64,000 nt of DNA from Streptomyces aurantiogriseus (GCF_014649375.1 NZ_BMSX01000011.1:266890-330889), one strand, 5' to 3'; positions 1 through 8,821 are shown, counted from the stretch's first letter. Notes: a model not told the origin generated them from the letters alone. Made by a program: numbers and translations.

Positions 1-1086
1 CGCCGTACCTTCGCGGTGATGACCGCACTTCCTCTGCTGACCCTCGCCGCCTGCGGCTACGGCTCCAAGGCCGACGACGACACGTCCACCCAGAAGGTCG
101 CCGCCGGTGCGGAGAAGATCGACGGTCTCGACTCCGTCAAGATCGGCTACTTCGGCAACCTGACCCACGGGACCGCCCTCGTCGGTGTGAACAAGGGCTA
201 CTTCCAGAAGGCGCTCGGCGCCACCAAGGCGACGTACCAGGTCTTCAACGCCGGCCCCTCCGAGATCGAGGCCCTGAACTCGGGCTCCATCGACATCGGC
301 TGGATCGGCCCGTCCCCGGCGATCAACGGCTACACCAAGTCCGCGGGCAAGAACCTGCGGATCATCGGCGGTTCGGCGTCCGGCGGTGTGAAGCTCGTGG
401 TCAACCCGGACAAGATCAAGAGCCTGAAGGACGTCAAGGGCAAGAAGATCGCGACCCCGCAGCTCGGCAACACGCAGGACGTGGCGTTCCTCAACTGGAT
501 CGCGGAGCAGGGCTGGAAGGTCGACGCGGAGAGCGGCAAGGGCGACGTGTCGGTCGTCCGCACCGACAACAAGGTCACCCCGGACGCCTACAAGTCCGGC
601 TCCATCGACGGCGCCTGGGTGCCGGAGCCGACCGCGTCCAAGCTGGTCGCCGAGGGCGCCAAGGTGCTGCTGGACGAGGCCGACCTGTGGCCGGACAAGA
701 AGTTCGTGATCACGAACATCATCGTGTCGCAGAAGTTCCTCGAGGAGCACCCGAAGGCCGTCGAGGCCGTGCTGAAGGCGTCGGTCGACGTCAACAAGTT
801 CATCAACGCCAACCCCGACGAGGCGAAGGCCGCGGCGAACGCGCAGCTGAAGGTGGACTCCGGCAAGGAGCTGCCCGCCGAGGTCCTGGACCCGGCGTGG
901 AAGTCGATCCAGTTCACCAACGACCCGCTGGCCTCCACGCTCAACACCGAGGCCGAGCACGCGGTCAAGGCCGGTCTGCTGGAGGACCCGCTACTGAAGG
1001 GCATCTACGACCTCGCGCCGTTGAACAAGGTCCTCGAGGCCGCGGGTGAGAGCACGGTCGACGACGCCGGTCTCGGCGTCAAGTAA
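1..1086 (+). CDS. ssuA: Sulfonate-type ABC transporter substrate-binding lipoprotein, 5' end outside window
   Basis: Periplasmic-type binding protein for aliphatic sulfonates or a similar sulfur source, tethered to the outside of the membrane. The frame is open from base 1 and the first codons read RRTF, so the true start lies upstream. The hydrophobic run ends in a lipobox (LTLAAC) with its Cys near base 52. The body has the SsuA/NMT1 pattern (KIGYFGN near the N-terminus, then an EALNSGSIDIGWIG-type stretch and an EP-containing segment). It is followed 36 bases later by the ATPase and then the permease, with a sirohydrochlorin chelatase-like gene at the end, which supports a role in sulfur supply. 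The family is clear. The substrate (sulfonate rather than taurine or nitrate) is inferred from context. Confidence 0.8.
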   Translation, partial: RRTFAVMTALPLLTLAACGYGSKADDDTSTQKVAAGAEKIDGLDSVKIGYFGNLTHGTALVGVNKGYFQKALGATKATYQVFNAGPSEIEALNSGSIDIGWIGPSPAINGYTKSAGKNLRIIGGSASGGVKLVVNPDKIKSLKDVKGKKIATPQLGNTQDVAFLNWIAEQGWKVDAESGKGDVSVVRTDNKVTPDAYKSGSIDGAWVPEPTASKLVAEGAKVLLDEADLWPDKKFVITNIIVSQKFLEEHPKAVEAVLKASVDVNKFINANPDEAKAAANAQLKVDSGKELPAEVLDPAWKSIQFTNDPLASTLNTEAEHAVKAGLLEDPLLKGIYDLAPLNKVLEAAGESTVDDAGLGVK

Positions 1087-1122
1087 GCCCGAAGTCGGAT
1101 GAGTTCCCAGGAGGTGACGACC

Positions 1123-1908
1123 ATGGCCACCACCCTCGCCAAGGCGGAAAGCGCCGAGTCGGTGGAGTACGCCGCCCGCATCGAGCACGTGTCGAAGTCC
1201 TTCGCCGGGCCAGCCGGGCAGCAGCTCGTCCTGGACGACATCACCCTCGATGTCGCTCCGGGCGAGTTCGTCACCCTCCTGGGGGCCTCCGGCTGTGGCA
1301 AGTCCACGCTGCTGAACCTGGTGGCGGGGCTGGACCAGCCCAGCGCCGGCAGCATCAGCACCGACGGGCGCCCCGCTCTGATGTTCCAGGAGCACGCCCT
1401 GTTCCCGTGGCTGACCGCGGGCAAGAACATCGAACTCGCCCTGAAGCTCGGGGGCGTTCCGAAGAACGAACGGCGCGGCCGGGCCGAGGAGCTGCTCGAA
1501 CTGGTGCGGCTGAAGGGCTCGTACGGCAAGCGGGTGCACGAGCTGTCGGGCGGTATGCGCCAGCGGGTGGCGCTGGCGCGTGCGCTCGCGCAGGACGCCC
1601 GGCTGCTGCTGATGGACGAGCCGTTCGCGGCGCTCGACGCCATCACCCGGGACGTGCTGCACGACGAGCTGACCCGGATCTGGGAGGAGACCGGGCTGTC
1701 GGTGCTGTTCGTCACGCACAACGTGCGGGAGGCGGTGCGGCTCGCGCAGCGCGTCGTCCTGCTCTCCTCCCGGCCGGGCCGGGTGGCCCGTGAGTGGACC
1801 GTCGGCATTCCGCAGCCGCGCCGTATCGAGGACGCGCCCGTGGCCGAACTGTCCCTGGAGATCACCGAAGTCCTGCGTGGGGAGATCCGCCGTCATGGCC
1901 AGCACTGA
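1123..1908 (+). CDS. ssuB: ABC transporter ATP-binding protein (SsuB type)
   Basis: ATPase subunit of the sulfonate-type importer, 261 aa, cytoplasmic face of the membrane. Walker A (GASGCGKST), Q-loop (MFQEHALF), signature LSGGMRQR, Walker B (LLLMDEPFAALD) and the switch His (VTHN) are all intact. An ATG at 1099 is also in frame, but ATG 1123 is preferred because an AGGAGGTGA ribosome site lies at 1109-1117. The stop codon lies inside the start of the permease gene (14-base overlap), indicating translational coupling. Confidence 0.88.
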   Translation: MATTLAKAESAESVEYAARIEHVSKSFAGPAGQQLVLDDITLDVAPGEFVTLLGASGCGKSTLLNLVAGLDQPSAGSISTDGRPALMFQEHALFPWLTAGKNIELALKLGGVPKNERRGRAEELLELVRLKGSYGKRVHELSGGMRQRVALARALAQDARLLLMDEPFAALDAITRDVLHDELTRIWEETGLSVLFVTHNVREAVRLAQRVVLLSSRPGRVAREWTVGIPQPRRIEDAPVAELSLEITEVLRGEIRRHGQH

Positions 1909-2800
1909 GACGAAGACGACGGACACCCGCGCCGAGGGCGATCAGCAGCTCGCCTCGGTGGAGGCGGGGCTGGACGCCCTGGAGACCGGCGTCGTCAGCC
2001 GTACGTCGTTCCAGCAGACCTTCGTCAACAAGATCCTGCCGCCGATCATCGCGATCGCGGTCGTGCTGGTGGTCTGGCAGGCGCTGATCTCCTTCAAGAT
2101 CGTCGACGATCCGAGCAAGCTGCCCTCGCCCGCCGACGTGGGGGGCGAGTTCAAGGAAGCGTGGCTGGAGGGCAAGCTCCTCGAGTACATCTGGACCAGC
2201 GTCTCGCGCGGTCTGCTGGGCTTCCTGATGGCGCTGGCCATCGGCACCCCGCTGGGTCTGATCGTGGCCCGGGTGAAGTTCGTGCGGGCGGCGATCGGCC
2301 CCATCCTGTCCGGTCTGCAGTCCCTGCCGTCGGTGGCGTGGGTGCCGCCGGCCGTGATCTGGCTGGGTCTGAACAACTCGATGATGTACGCGGTGATCCT
2401 GCTCGGCGCGGTCCCCTCCATCGCCAACGGCCTGGTCTCCGGCATCGACCAGGTGCCCCCGCTGTTCCTGCGGGCGGGCCGCACGATGGGCGCGACCGGG
2501 CTGAAGGGCGCCTGGCACATCGTCCTGCCGGCCGCGCTCCCCGGCTACCTGGGCGGTCTGAAGCAGGGCTGGGCCTTCTCCTGGCGCTCGCTGATGGCGG
2601 CGGAGATCATCGCCTCCTCGCCGGACCTGGGCATCGGCCTGGGCGCGCTGCTGGAGAACGGCCGCAACGCCAGCTCCATGGCGATGGTCTTCGAGGCGAT
2701 CGTCCTGATCCTCTTCGTCGGCATCGCCATCGACCTGCTGATCTTCAGCCCGCTGGAGCGGCGTGTGCTGCGCGGCCGCGGTCTGCTGGTGAAGGGCTGA
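1895..2800 (+). CDS. ssuC: ABC transporter permease (SsuC type)
   Basis: Membrane permease of the same importer, 301 aa. It has about six hydrophobic segments, starting with a helix near residues 45-65 (IIAIAVVLVVWQALI). The BPD_transp_1 coupling loop is visible as AGRTMGATGLKGAWHIVLPAALPG-type sequence near residue 195. ATG 1895 overlaps the 3' end of the ATPase gene by 14 bases. A frame-compatible start at 1790 would lie deep inside the ATPase gene and is rejected. Substrate assignment rests on the operon. Confidence 0.85.
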   Translation: MASTETKTTDTRAEGDQQLASVEAGLDALETGVVSRTSFQQTFVNKILPPIIAIAVVLVVWQALISFKIVDDPSKLPSPADVGGEFKEAWLEGKLLEYIWTSVSRGLLGFLMALAIGTPLGLIVARVKFVRAAIGPILSGLQSLPSVAWVPPAVIWLGLNNSMMYAVILLGAVPSIANGLVSGIDQVPPLFLRAGRTMGATGLKGAWHIVLPAALPGYLGGLKQGWAFSWRSLMAAEIIASSPDLGIGLGALLENGRNASSMAMVFEAIVLILFVGIAIDLLIFSPLERRVLRGRGLLVKG

Positions 2801-2805
2801 CCCGC

Positions 2806-3546
2806 GTGCACCACCAGCCGGTTCTTCTCGTGATCGCCCACGGCAGCCGCGACCCGCGGCACGCGGCGACCGTCCACGCCCTGGTGCGCCGGGTGCGGTC
2901 GCTGCGGCCGGGACTGCGCGTGGAGACCGGCTTCCTGGACTTCAACGTCCCCTCGGTACAGGGGGTGCTGGAGTCCCTGGCGGCGGAGGGCGTACGGGAC
3001 GTCGTCGCCCTCCCCCTCCTGCTGACGCGCGCCTTCCACGCGAAGGCGGACATCCCGGCGGTCCTGCGGGACGCGCCGCGGCGGCTGCGGATCCGCCAGA
3101 CCGAGGTGCTGGGCCCGTCCCCGCTGCTGCTGTCCGCCCTCGAACGGCGACTGTACGAGGCGGGGCTGACGACCGTCGACAAGTCCTCGACCGGGGTCGT
3201 GCTGGCCTCGGCGGGGTCCACGGACCCGGAGGCGATCGCGGTGATCGCCGACATCGCGCGGGAGTGGTGGCACACCGGTTGGTGCGCCGTGCGACCCGCG
3301 TTCGCCTCCGCATCCCTTCCACGCACGGAGGACGCGGTGCGCGAACTGCGGGAGCTGGGCTGTTCCACGGTGGCGGTCGCCCCGTACGTCCTGGCCCCCG
3401 GCTTCCTGCCGGACCGCATCGCCCGGGGCGCGGCCGGGGCGGACGTCCTGGCCGGGGTGCTCGGCCCGGCACCGGAAGTGGCACGGGTGCTGCTGGAGCG
3501 GTACGACGCGGCACGGTCGCCGAGACTGGCGGCGGTCGGGGCCTGA
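2806..3546 (+). CDS. Sirohydrochlorin chelatase (CbiX/SirB) family protein
   Basis: Two-repeat chelatase-like protein of 246 aa. The first repeat opens with LLVIAHGSRDPRH, where the His is the expected metal-binding residue of the CbiX/SirB family, and continues with FLDFNVPSVQ. The second repeat resembles it (GVVLASAGSTDPEA), but the equivalent His is Ala. The likely role is iron insertion into sirohydrochlorin to make siroheme for sulfite reductase, which suits its place five bases downstream of a sulfur-source transporter. The start is GTG 2806. Cobalt chelation or a regulatory role cannot be excluded. Confidence 0.75.
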   Translation: MHHQPVLLVIAHGSRDPRHAATVHALVRRVRSLRPGLRVETGFLDFNVPSVQGVLESLAAEGVRDVVALPLLLTRAFHAKADIPAVLRDAPRRLRIRQTEVLGPSPLLLSALERRLYEAGLTTVDKSSTGVVLASAGSTDPEAIAVIADIAREWWHTGWCAVRPAFASASLPRTEDAVRELRELGCSTVAVAPYVLAPGFLPDRIARGAAGADVLAGVLGPAPEVARVLLERYDAARSPRLAAVGA

Positions 3547-3600
3547 GCCGGTCGGCGGAGCCGTTCCTCGCGGCCGGGCCGGTGCGGCCCGCTGTCCGCC

Positions 3601-3660
3601 GGTCTCCCCCTCGTCCCGCCAGGCCATGCCGGTCTCCCCCTCGTCCCGCCAGGCCCTGCC
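3601..3660. repeat. 30-base tandem duplication
   Basis: Bases 3601-3630 and 3631-3660 are identical except for one A/C change. The unit is pyrimidine-rich (CCCCCTCGTCCCGCCAGG core). It lies just past the end of the chelatase gene. Confidence 0.9.
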
Positions 3661-3670
3661 GGGCAGGGCC
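3652..3670. terminator. GC-rich palindrome, possible terminator of the sulfur operon
   Basis: GGCCCTGCC and GGCAGGGCC are perfect complements around one G, so a hairpin would have about seven pairs with a tight loop. It begins about 105 bases after the chelatase stop. No U-run follows, which is usual in Streptomyces. Confidence 0.35.
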
Positions 3671-3920
3671 TGCCGCAGGCGCGGGGCCGGCACGCCCTCC
3701 CCCACTTCCGGCTTCTCCCCCGTTCCCGCCTTTCTCCCCCGCTCCCGGCTTCGCTCGAGCGGGAGGGACCCCCATGAGCGGGAGGGGCCCACCGGCGTTG
3801 TCGTCGGTCGCCGACTCCCCCGCGCTCCGAACAGCCTCGCGCGGGGGCACCCCCTCGCCGCCGCTCACCTGCGCTGATGAGTCACCGCCGGTTTCCTGCG
3901 ACCTGATCCGCCGGAAGGCC

Positions 3921-4904
3921 CTAACGGCACAGTTCGTCGCCGAGGAGCGTTCGCGCGTACCGTACGGTCCGGCCGCTTCTCGTGCGGCTGAGCAGCCCCG
4001 CGTCATAGAGCACCGCGAGGTGCTGGCTCACCGCTCCCGGAGTGACACCCAGACGGTGGGCCAGTTCGGTGGTGGAGGCCGGTTCCGCCAGGAGGAGCAG
4101 GAGGCGGGCGCGGGGGCGGCCGAGGAGGCGGACGAGGGCGTCGTCGGTGACCGGGGGCGGTGTCTCGGAGAGGGTGGCGCGGCCGCGCGCCGGATACATG
4201 AGCACGGGTGGCCGTGACGGGTCGATCAGGGGCTGGGCGCCCCGGGCGAACAGCGTGGGCAGCAGCACCATGCCTCGTCCGGCGATGCTGACGTCGGCCC
4301 AGGGTGCCTGGACCATGAAGTCCCGTGTGGACAGCTGGAGACGGCTGCCGGTCCAGGTGAGCCGTCGGTCGAGGCCGGGCAGCAGCGTGCCCGCGCCCTG
4401 CTCGGCCAGCACGCGTCCCCGGTGGGCGAGGTCGGCCTCCAGGATGCTCTGCACACGCGGCCACCAGTCCGCGACCAGGCAGGTGTGCCAGTAGGCGTCG
4501 AGGGCGTCCGCGATCCGGGCGAGGAACGCGCCGGGATCGGCCAGCCCACGGGCGACGACGGGCGGCAGGGCGTCCTCGGTCCGGTAGGTGGCACGGAAGT
4601 CGGCGACGACCACCTCGAGCGGGGTGCCACGGACCCGGTCCAGTTCGTCGGCGAAGGCGGGGCGGGCCCGGTCGGGGCGCGGGGTGAGGAAGTCCGGCAC
4701 CCACAGCCAGGGCGCGACCAGGGCGGTGAGCAGTTCGCGGTCGAGGGATTCCAGGCGCGGGCGGATCCGACGCAGCCACGGGCGGTGATGGGGATAGCGG
4801 GCCGGGTCGTGCAGGGAGCGCAGGGAGAAGACCGCCTCCTGGAGCGGGGAGTACGCGAAGGAGGTGGTGGCGAGGTCGCCGACGGCGAACCGGATCTCGA
4901 TCAT
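3921..4904 (-). CDS. ArsR-type winged-helix regulator with long N-terminal domain
   Basis: Predicted transcriptional regulator, 327 aa. The C-terminal ~80 residues form an ArsR-like winged helix (ARLLLLLAEPASTTELAHRLGVTPGAVSQHLAVLYDAGLLSRTRSGRTVRYA). The long N-terminal region (residues 1-240) matches the Streptomyces DUF5937-plus-ArsR architecture and has no catalytic motif I recognise. It is divergent from an MFS exporter gene with only 56 bases between the start codons, so it most likely controls that transporter and itself. No clear ribosome site precedes the ATG, and a leaderless message is possible. Confidence 0.8.
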   Translation of the reverse strand: MIEIRFAVGDLATTSFAYSPLQEAVFSLRSLHDPARYPHHRPWLRRIRPRLESLDRELLTALVAPWLWVPDFLTPRPDRARPAFADELDRVRGTPLEVVVADFRATYRTEDALPPVVARGLADPGAFLARIADALDAYWHTCLVADWWPRVQSILEADLAHRGRVLAEQGAGTLLPGLDRRLTWTGSRLQLSTRDFMVQAPWADVSIAGRGMVLLPTLFARGAQPLIDPSRPPVLMYPARGRATLSETPPPVTDDALVRLLGRPRARLLLLLAEPASTTELAHRLGVTPGAVSQHLAVLYDAGLLSRTRSGRTVRYARTLLGDELCR

Positions 4905-4960
4905 TCAGTGTCAGGCTAAATCAATGCCGGTGGGGTGTCGCCCCCGGGTTGGCTGTCCGC
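4905..4960. promoter_or_regulatory. Divergent promoter/operator region of the ArsR and MFS genes
   Basis: A 56-base intergenic gap that must hold both promoters. It is locally AT-rich (TTCAGTGTCAGGCTAAATC), unlike its surroundings. Neither gene has a strong Shine-Dalgarno sequence. The regulator's binding site is expected here, but no convincing perfect palindrome is visible. Confidence 0.4.
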
Positions 4961-6229
4961 ATGACCACGACACCCACGTCGGAGCAGGTCACGCGTGCCT
5001 CGGGCCTGCTCCCCGCCGACCCCACCCTGCGCCGCGCCTCGCTGCTGACTTTCGTCAACTCCCTCGGCAACGGCCTCTACTTCCCGCTCGGCGTTCTGTA
5101 CTTCACCCGGATCGTCGGTCTCGACACGACCGCCGTCGGCCTCGGGATGACGGGCGCGGGGCTCGTCGGCGTGGCTGCCGGGGTACCCGCGGGGCGGGCG
5201 GCGGACCGGTGGGGCTCCCGCCGCGTGGCCGCGCTGCTGTGGGCCGGCACCGGGGTGGCTACGGCCGCCTACGTGCTGGTGCACTCGTACGCCGGTTTCC
5301 TGGTCGCGGTGGTCTGTGCGACCGGGCTGCAGATGGCCTCGCGCGGGGTGCAGGGCGCGCTGTACGCGGACGTGCTGCCGGCGGCCACGCGGGTGGAGGC
5401 GCGGGCGTATCTGCGGATGGTGACGAACGTGGGCATGGGCGTCGGTGGCGCGTTCGGGGCGATCGCACTTCAACTCGACACCAGGGACGCCTATGTGACG
5501 GTGATTCTGCTGAACGCGCTGTCGTTCGCGGGGCCCGCGTTGCTGATCCCCGGGTTGCCTCTGGCCCCGCACGCCCAGGACCGCCCGCCCCTCTCCGCGG
5601 ACGCCCCGGCCGCCGACCGCTGGCGTGCGGTGCGTGACCTGCCGTTCCTGGCGGTGACCGTGCTGAACGCCGTGCTGGTCGTGCAGTACACGCTCTCCGA
5701 GGTCGGGCTGCCGCTGTGGATCGTGGAGCGAACGGAGGCCCCGCGCTGGACGGCGGCCCTGCTGATGATCGTGAACTGTGTGCTGGTGGCCCTGCTCCAG
5801 GTCCCGGTCGCGCGCCGCTTCTCCCACGTCCCCGACGCCGTACGGGCGATGGGCTGGTCGGGTTTGCTGCTGGCCGCCGCCTGCGCGGTCTACGCCCTCT
5901 CCGCGGGCCTCTCCCCCATGTGGGCGGTCTTGGCTCTCACCGCCGGAGCTGTCGTCCACGTCTTCGCCGAGGTCCTCTCGGCGGCCGGTGGCTGGACTCT
6001 CGGCTATGCCCTCGCCGACTCCCGAGCCCACGGCGTCTACCAGGGCGTCTTCGGGGCGGGCATGTCCGCGGGGATGATGGCGGGCCCGGCCCTGGTCACC
6101 GTCACCGCGATCCAGCACGGCTCGGCGGGCTGGGCGGTGCTGGGTGTGCTGTTCGCGGTGGCAGGGCTCGGGATGGGGCCGGCGGTGCGGTGGGCGGGGC
6201 GGGACGGGTGGCGGGGCGAGAAGGGCTGA
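4961..6229 (+). CDS. MFS transporter
   Basis: Twelve-helix major facilitator, 422 aa. The loop 2-3 motif is visible as GVPAGRAADRWGSRRVA near residue 75. Hydrophobic segments are spread across the whole length, with a polar central loop near residues 200-220 (HAQDRPPLSADAPAADR). ATG 4961 is chosen over the TTG 12 bases upstream. The gene is divergent from an ArsR-type regulator, a common arrangement for regulated drug or metabolite efflux. The substrate is unknown. Confidence 0.82.
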   Translation: MTTTPTSEQVTRASGLLPADPTLRRASLLTFVNSLGNGLYFPLGVLYFTRIVGLDTTAVGLGMTGAGLVGVAAGVPAGRAADRWGSRRVAALLWAGTGVATAAYVLVHSYAGFLVAVVCATGLQMASRGVQGALYADVLPAATRVEARAYLRMVTNVGMGVGGAFGAIALQLDTRDAYVTVILLNALSFAGPALLIPGLPLAPHAQDRPPLSADAPAADRWRAVRDLPFLAVTVLNAVLVVQYTLSEVGLPLWIVERTEAPRWTAALLMIVNCVLVALLQVPVARRFSHVPDAVRAMGWSGLLLAAACAVYALSAGLSPMWAVLALTAGAVVHVFAEVLSAAGGWTLGYALADSRAHGVYQGVFGAGMSAGMMAGPALVTVTAIQHGSAGWAVLGVLFAVAGLGMGPAVRWAGRDGWRGEKG

Positions 6230-6437
6230 CGGGGAGTCCACGAAGCCGCCGGGCGTGCGGCGCTGGGTCGACCTGGCCGACGTAGGGGACTTCGTCGCCC
6301 TACGGAAGGGCGAACTGACCCGTGTCTTCCCGGAGGTGGAACAGCTGCCGGACATCAGCATCGCGCCCTGGTGGCCGCACAGCGTCCTGGACTACCTGCG
6401 TCACCCCAGCCTGTCCGGAGCCGTCCTGACCTCCTGA
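6230..6437 (+). pseudogene. 3' remnant of a hypothetical protein gene
   Basis: The frame reads GVRRWVDLADVGDFVALRKGELTRVFPEV, then APWWPHSVLDYLRHP, ending at a stop at 6435-6437. From memory this resembles the C-terminal part of a larger Streptomyces esterase- or peptidase-like hypothetical protein in which an RRWVNLADVGD stretch recurs. No start codon or N-terminal part is present, and the frame runs in from the end of the MFS gene. It is interpreted as a leftover of a deleted gene. Parent identity is tentative. Confidence 0.5.
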
Positions 6438-6459
6438 CGCACAGCTCCGGACGCCCCCG

Positions 6460-7083
6460 TCACTCGAACGACAGCCCTCCCACCCGTGTCCGCTTCAGCT
6501 CGAAGAAGTCGGGTTCCACCGCCAGCACCCGGAAGGCGTCGAAGAGTTCGGCCGCCCGGTCGCCGCGGGGGATCGCCCGGAGCACAGGGCCGAACCACAC
6601 CGTCCCGTCCACGTGGATCGTCGGCGTGCCGACGTACCCGCCGGAGTCCGGCTCCGCTCCCGCCTCGTGGCTGCGGCGGACGGCGTCGTCGTACGACGGA
6701 TCGTGGGCGGCGGCGCACAGTTCGGCGGGCAGGCCGAGTTCGGCGAGGGAGTCGGCGATCACGGTGTCGAAGTCGTCGAGGCGGCGTTCGTGGATGCGGG
6801 TGCCGTACGCGGTGTACAGGTCGCGCAGGACCTTGTCGCCGTGCTGCGCCGCCGCCGCGACGGCGACCCGTACCGGGCCGATCGACTTGTCGACCAACGC
6901 GCGGTACCAGTCGGGGAGTTCGTTGCCGGTGTTGTGGAGGTAGAGGCTCATCAGCCGGAAGCGGAGGTCGAGCGGACGGTGCCGCTCGACCTCCAGCAGC
7001 CAGCGGGAGGTGATCCAGGCGAACGGGCAGGCGGGGTCGAACCAGAAGTCGACGCGGGTGGGTGAGACGGCTGTGCTGGTCAT
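6460..7083 (-). CDS. DsbA-fold protein of the mycothiol-dependent nitroreductase (Rv2466c) family
   Basis: Thioredoxin-fold oxidoreductase, 207 aa. It matches Mycobacterium Rv2466c over its full length: VDFWFDPACPFAWITSRWLLEV at the N-terminus, GPVRVAVAAAAQHG in the middle, VGTPTIHVDG (cis-Pro loop) and FFELKRTR at the C-terminus. The active site is Cys19-Pro-Phe-Ala22, so the second Cys of the usual CPWC is missing. The protein probably works as a monothiol enzyme or has lost redox activity. Rv2466c itself is a mycothiol-dependent reductase. The neighbouring gene encodes another mycothiol-linked fold. ATG 7083 is the first start after an upstream non-homologous extension. Confidence 0.8.
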   Translation of the reverse strand: MTSTAVSPTRVDFWFDPACPFAWITSRWLLEVERHRPLDLRFRLMSLYLHNTGNELPDWYRALVDKSIGPVRVAVAAAAQHGDKVLRDLYTAYGTRIHERRLDDFDTVIADSLAELGLPAELCAAAHDPSYDDAVRRSHEAGAEPDSGGYVGTPTIHVDGTVWFGPVLRAIPRGDRAAELFDAFRVLAVEPDFFELKRTRVGGLSFE

Positions 7084-7138
7084 GGCGTCGACGCTAGTTC
7101 CCGATTGGACCTCGTTCACGGCCCAATACCGGTCCTTG

Positions 7139-7735
7139 TCAATGGTCCACTCGGGTGCCCTGCCCCGGGTCCCGTCCGCTGGCCGCCAGTGCCCGCTCGA
7201 ACGCCGGCGCGTCGGCCGGTACCGGCACCGGGTCGGCGAAGCCGTCGTACTGGCGGTAGAGGTCGCCGTGGCGTTCGACCACGTCGAGGACCAGGCGCGC
7301 GGCACCGTCCGAGACATGGAGCTTCTGGCCGGTGGAGACGGCCACGTCCCAGCCGTGGACCGCCATCTCCTTGATGATCATCGAAGCGAGCTCGGCGGCG
7401 GGCAGGGACGCGGGCCCGAGGTCGACCTCGCCCTCCCAGACGGCCGGGTCGGCCCAGGCGGCGACCGCACGGTCGAGCTGGGCGGCATAGGCCTCGGACC
7501 AGTCGGGGTCGGCGGTGAAGTCGCGGGCGACGAGGTCCTCGGGGAGCTGCTTGCGCAGGGCGCGGTGCTCCAGGCCGTGGGAGGTGTAGAGGACCCAGTG
7601 GTTGACCAGGGCGCGGAGGTTCCAGTCGGTGCAGTGGATCGGGTCGTTCAGCCTGGCCGCCGGGACGCCGCGCGCGACGCGCGCCGCCTCGGCGGCACAT
7701 TCGGACATGTACCGGTGCGTCTCGTCGTACTTCAT
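7139..7735 (-). CDS. TIGR03086/maleylpyruvate isomerase (MDMPI)-like protein
   Basis: DinB-fold protein of 198 aa. The MDMPI N-terminal pattern is visible: DPIHCTDWNLRALVNHWVLYTSHGLEH, with His residues at the positions that bind metal in this fold, and a later IIKEMAVHGWDVA. Members of the group are metal-binding and often mycothiol-dependent. The reaction of this one is unknown. ATG 7735 begins MKYDETHRYM, and upstream codons lack a plausible start signal. It lies 55 bases upstream of the Rv2466c-like gene on the same strand. Confidence 0.7.
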   Translation of the reverse strand: MKYDETHRYMSECAAEAARVARGVPAARLNDPIHCTDWNLRALVNHWVLYTSHGLEHRALRKQLPEDLVARDFTADPDWSEAYAAQLDRAVAAWADPAVWEGEVDLGPASLPAAELASMIIKEMAVHGWDVAVSTGQKLHVSDGAARLVLDVVERHGDLYRQYDGFADPVPVPADAPAFERALAASGRDPGQGTRVDH

Positions 7736-7745
7736 GCCCCTCACG

Positions 7746-8783
7746 CTAGGGACGGGCGCCCCGGTCCTCTTGAACAAACGCGACAGCCTCGTCGGCCAGC
7801 CGGGTCAGCTCCCGCAGCGGCAACGAGCCGGGGGCCCTGCGCTCGCGCGCGAACTGGTTCGCGAGCCGCTGCAGGAGTTCGTTCAGCGGGGTCGGTACGC
7901 CGTGCAGGCGGCCGAGGAGGGCGATCTCGCCGTTGAGGTGATCGGCCTCGATGCTGCCGGCGCCCCGGCTGAGGGACTGCCAGGAGGAGCCGCCGCCGCG
8001 CGGGACGCCCTCGAGGGGCACCAGGGTGACTTTGTCGCCCCGGGCGGCCGCCTGCTCCTCGGCGCCCACGTACGCGATCCCGGCGGCGGCGAGGACCGAC
8101 TCCCCCTCGGCCCGCACCCTGCGGTACAGCGCGACGGCCTCCTCGCTGTCGACGGGGCCGCTCACCGCCTCCAGGGCGTTGCCCAGGTTGGACAGCAGCT
8201 TGGCGTACTGCCAGCGCGCCACGTCCGGCACGACCGGCGCCTCGAAGTGCGCCTTCTCCAGGTCGGCGGCGATCCGGCGGGCGGTGTCGTCGGTACCGTG
8301 CGGGTGGCGGCCGAGGTGGAGGACGCCGGTGAGCGGGGTGCCGGCGGCGGAGACGACGCCCGGTTCGACGTGGGTGGCGGGCAGCCAGACGCAGACGCCG
8401 TAGACGTGCCGGAAGCGGCGCAGGGCCAGGCGCTGGCTCTCCACTCCGTTCTGTGCGCAGACCAGCGGCAACCGCTCGGCGGCCGTGCCGCCGCCCTCGA
8501 CCGGGGCCGGCCCCCACGCCTCGAGCGCGGCCTCACTGTCCTGCGTCTTCACGGCGAGGACGAGGACGTCGTCGGCGCGCAGCGTGCCGAGCGCGTCCGG
8601 TCCGTCGACGACGGGCAGCCGGAACCTCAGCTCACCCTCCGGCACCCTCAGCCGCAGCCCGCCCTCCCGCAGCGCCGCGTGGTGCGCACCGCGTGCGACC
8701 AGTACGACCTCCTGCCCAGCCTCCGCGAGACGTCCTCCGACGGTTCCGCCGATCGCCCCTGCCCCGATGATGATGTAGCGCAT
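7746..8783 (-). CDS. 2-dehydropantoate 2-reductase (ApbA/PanE) family protein
   Basis: NAD(P)-dependent ketoacid reductase-like protein, 345 aa. The Rossmann motif GAGAIGG is at residues 7-13 and is followed by VVLVARG. A VLAVKTQD stretch matches the ApbA signature, and a C-terminal helical domain carries the conserved E-x-D-HLNGEI segment. True ketopantoate reductases are usually near 300 aa. This longer version may act on another substrate, so no gene symbol is given. It ends 10 bases upstream of the MDMPI-like start and may be co-transcribed. Confidence 0.75.
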   Translation of the reverse strand: MRYIIIGAGAIGGTVGGRLAEAGQEVVLVARGAHHAALREGGLRLRVPEGELRFRLPVVDGPDALGTLRADDVLVLAVKTQDSEAALEAWGPAPVEGGGTAAERLPLVCAQNGVESQRLALRRFRHVYGVCVWLPATHVEPGVVSAAGTPLTGVLHLGRHPHGTDDTARRIAADLEKAHFEAPVVPDVARWQYAKLLSNLGNALEAVSGPVDSEEAVALYRRVRAEGESVLAAAGIAYVGAEEQAAARGDKVTLVPLEGVPRGGGSSWQSLSRGAGSIEADHLNGEIALLGRLHGVPTPLNELLQRLANQFARERRAPGSLPLRELTRLADEAVAFVQEDRGARP

Positions 8784-8821
8784 GGAGCGAGCCTCGCACA
8801 GCGGTGTGTACGCTGCGTCGG

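Larger units (their letters stand above)
3547..3920. other. Non-coding spacer between convergent genes, repeat-rich
   Basis: 374 bases without a credible gene. It contains a 30-base tandem duplication, a GC-rich palindrome at 3652-3670 and a CTCCCG/CGGGAG hairpin at 3742-3765. Reading frames that cross it are C-rich compositional artefacts. Confidence 0.6.
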
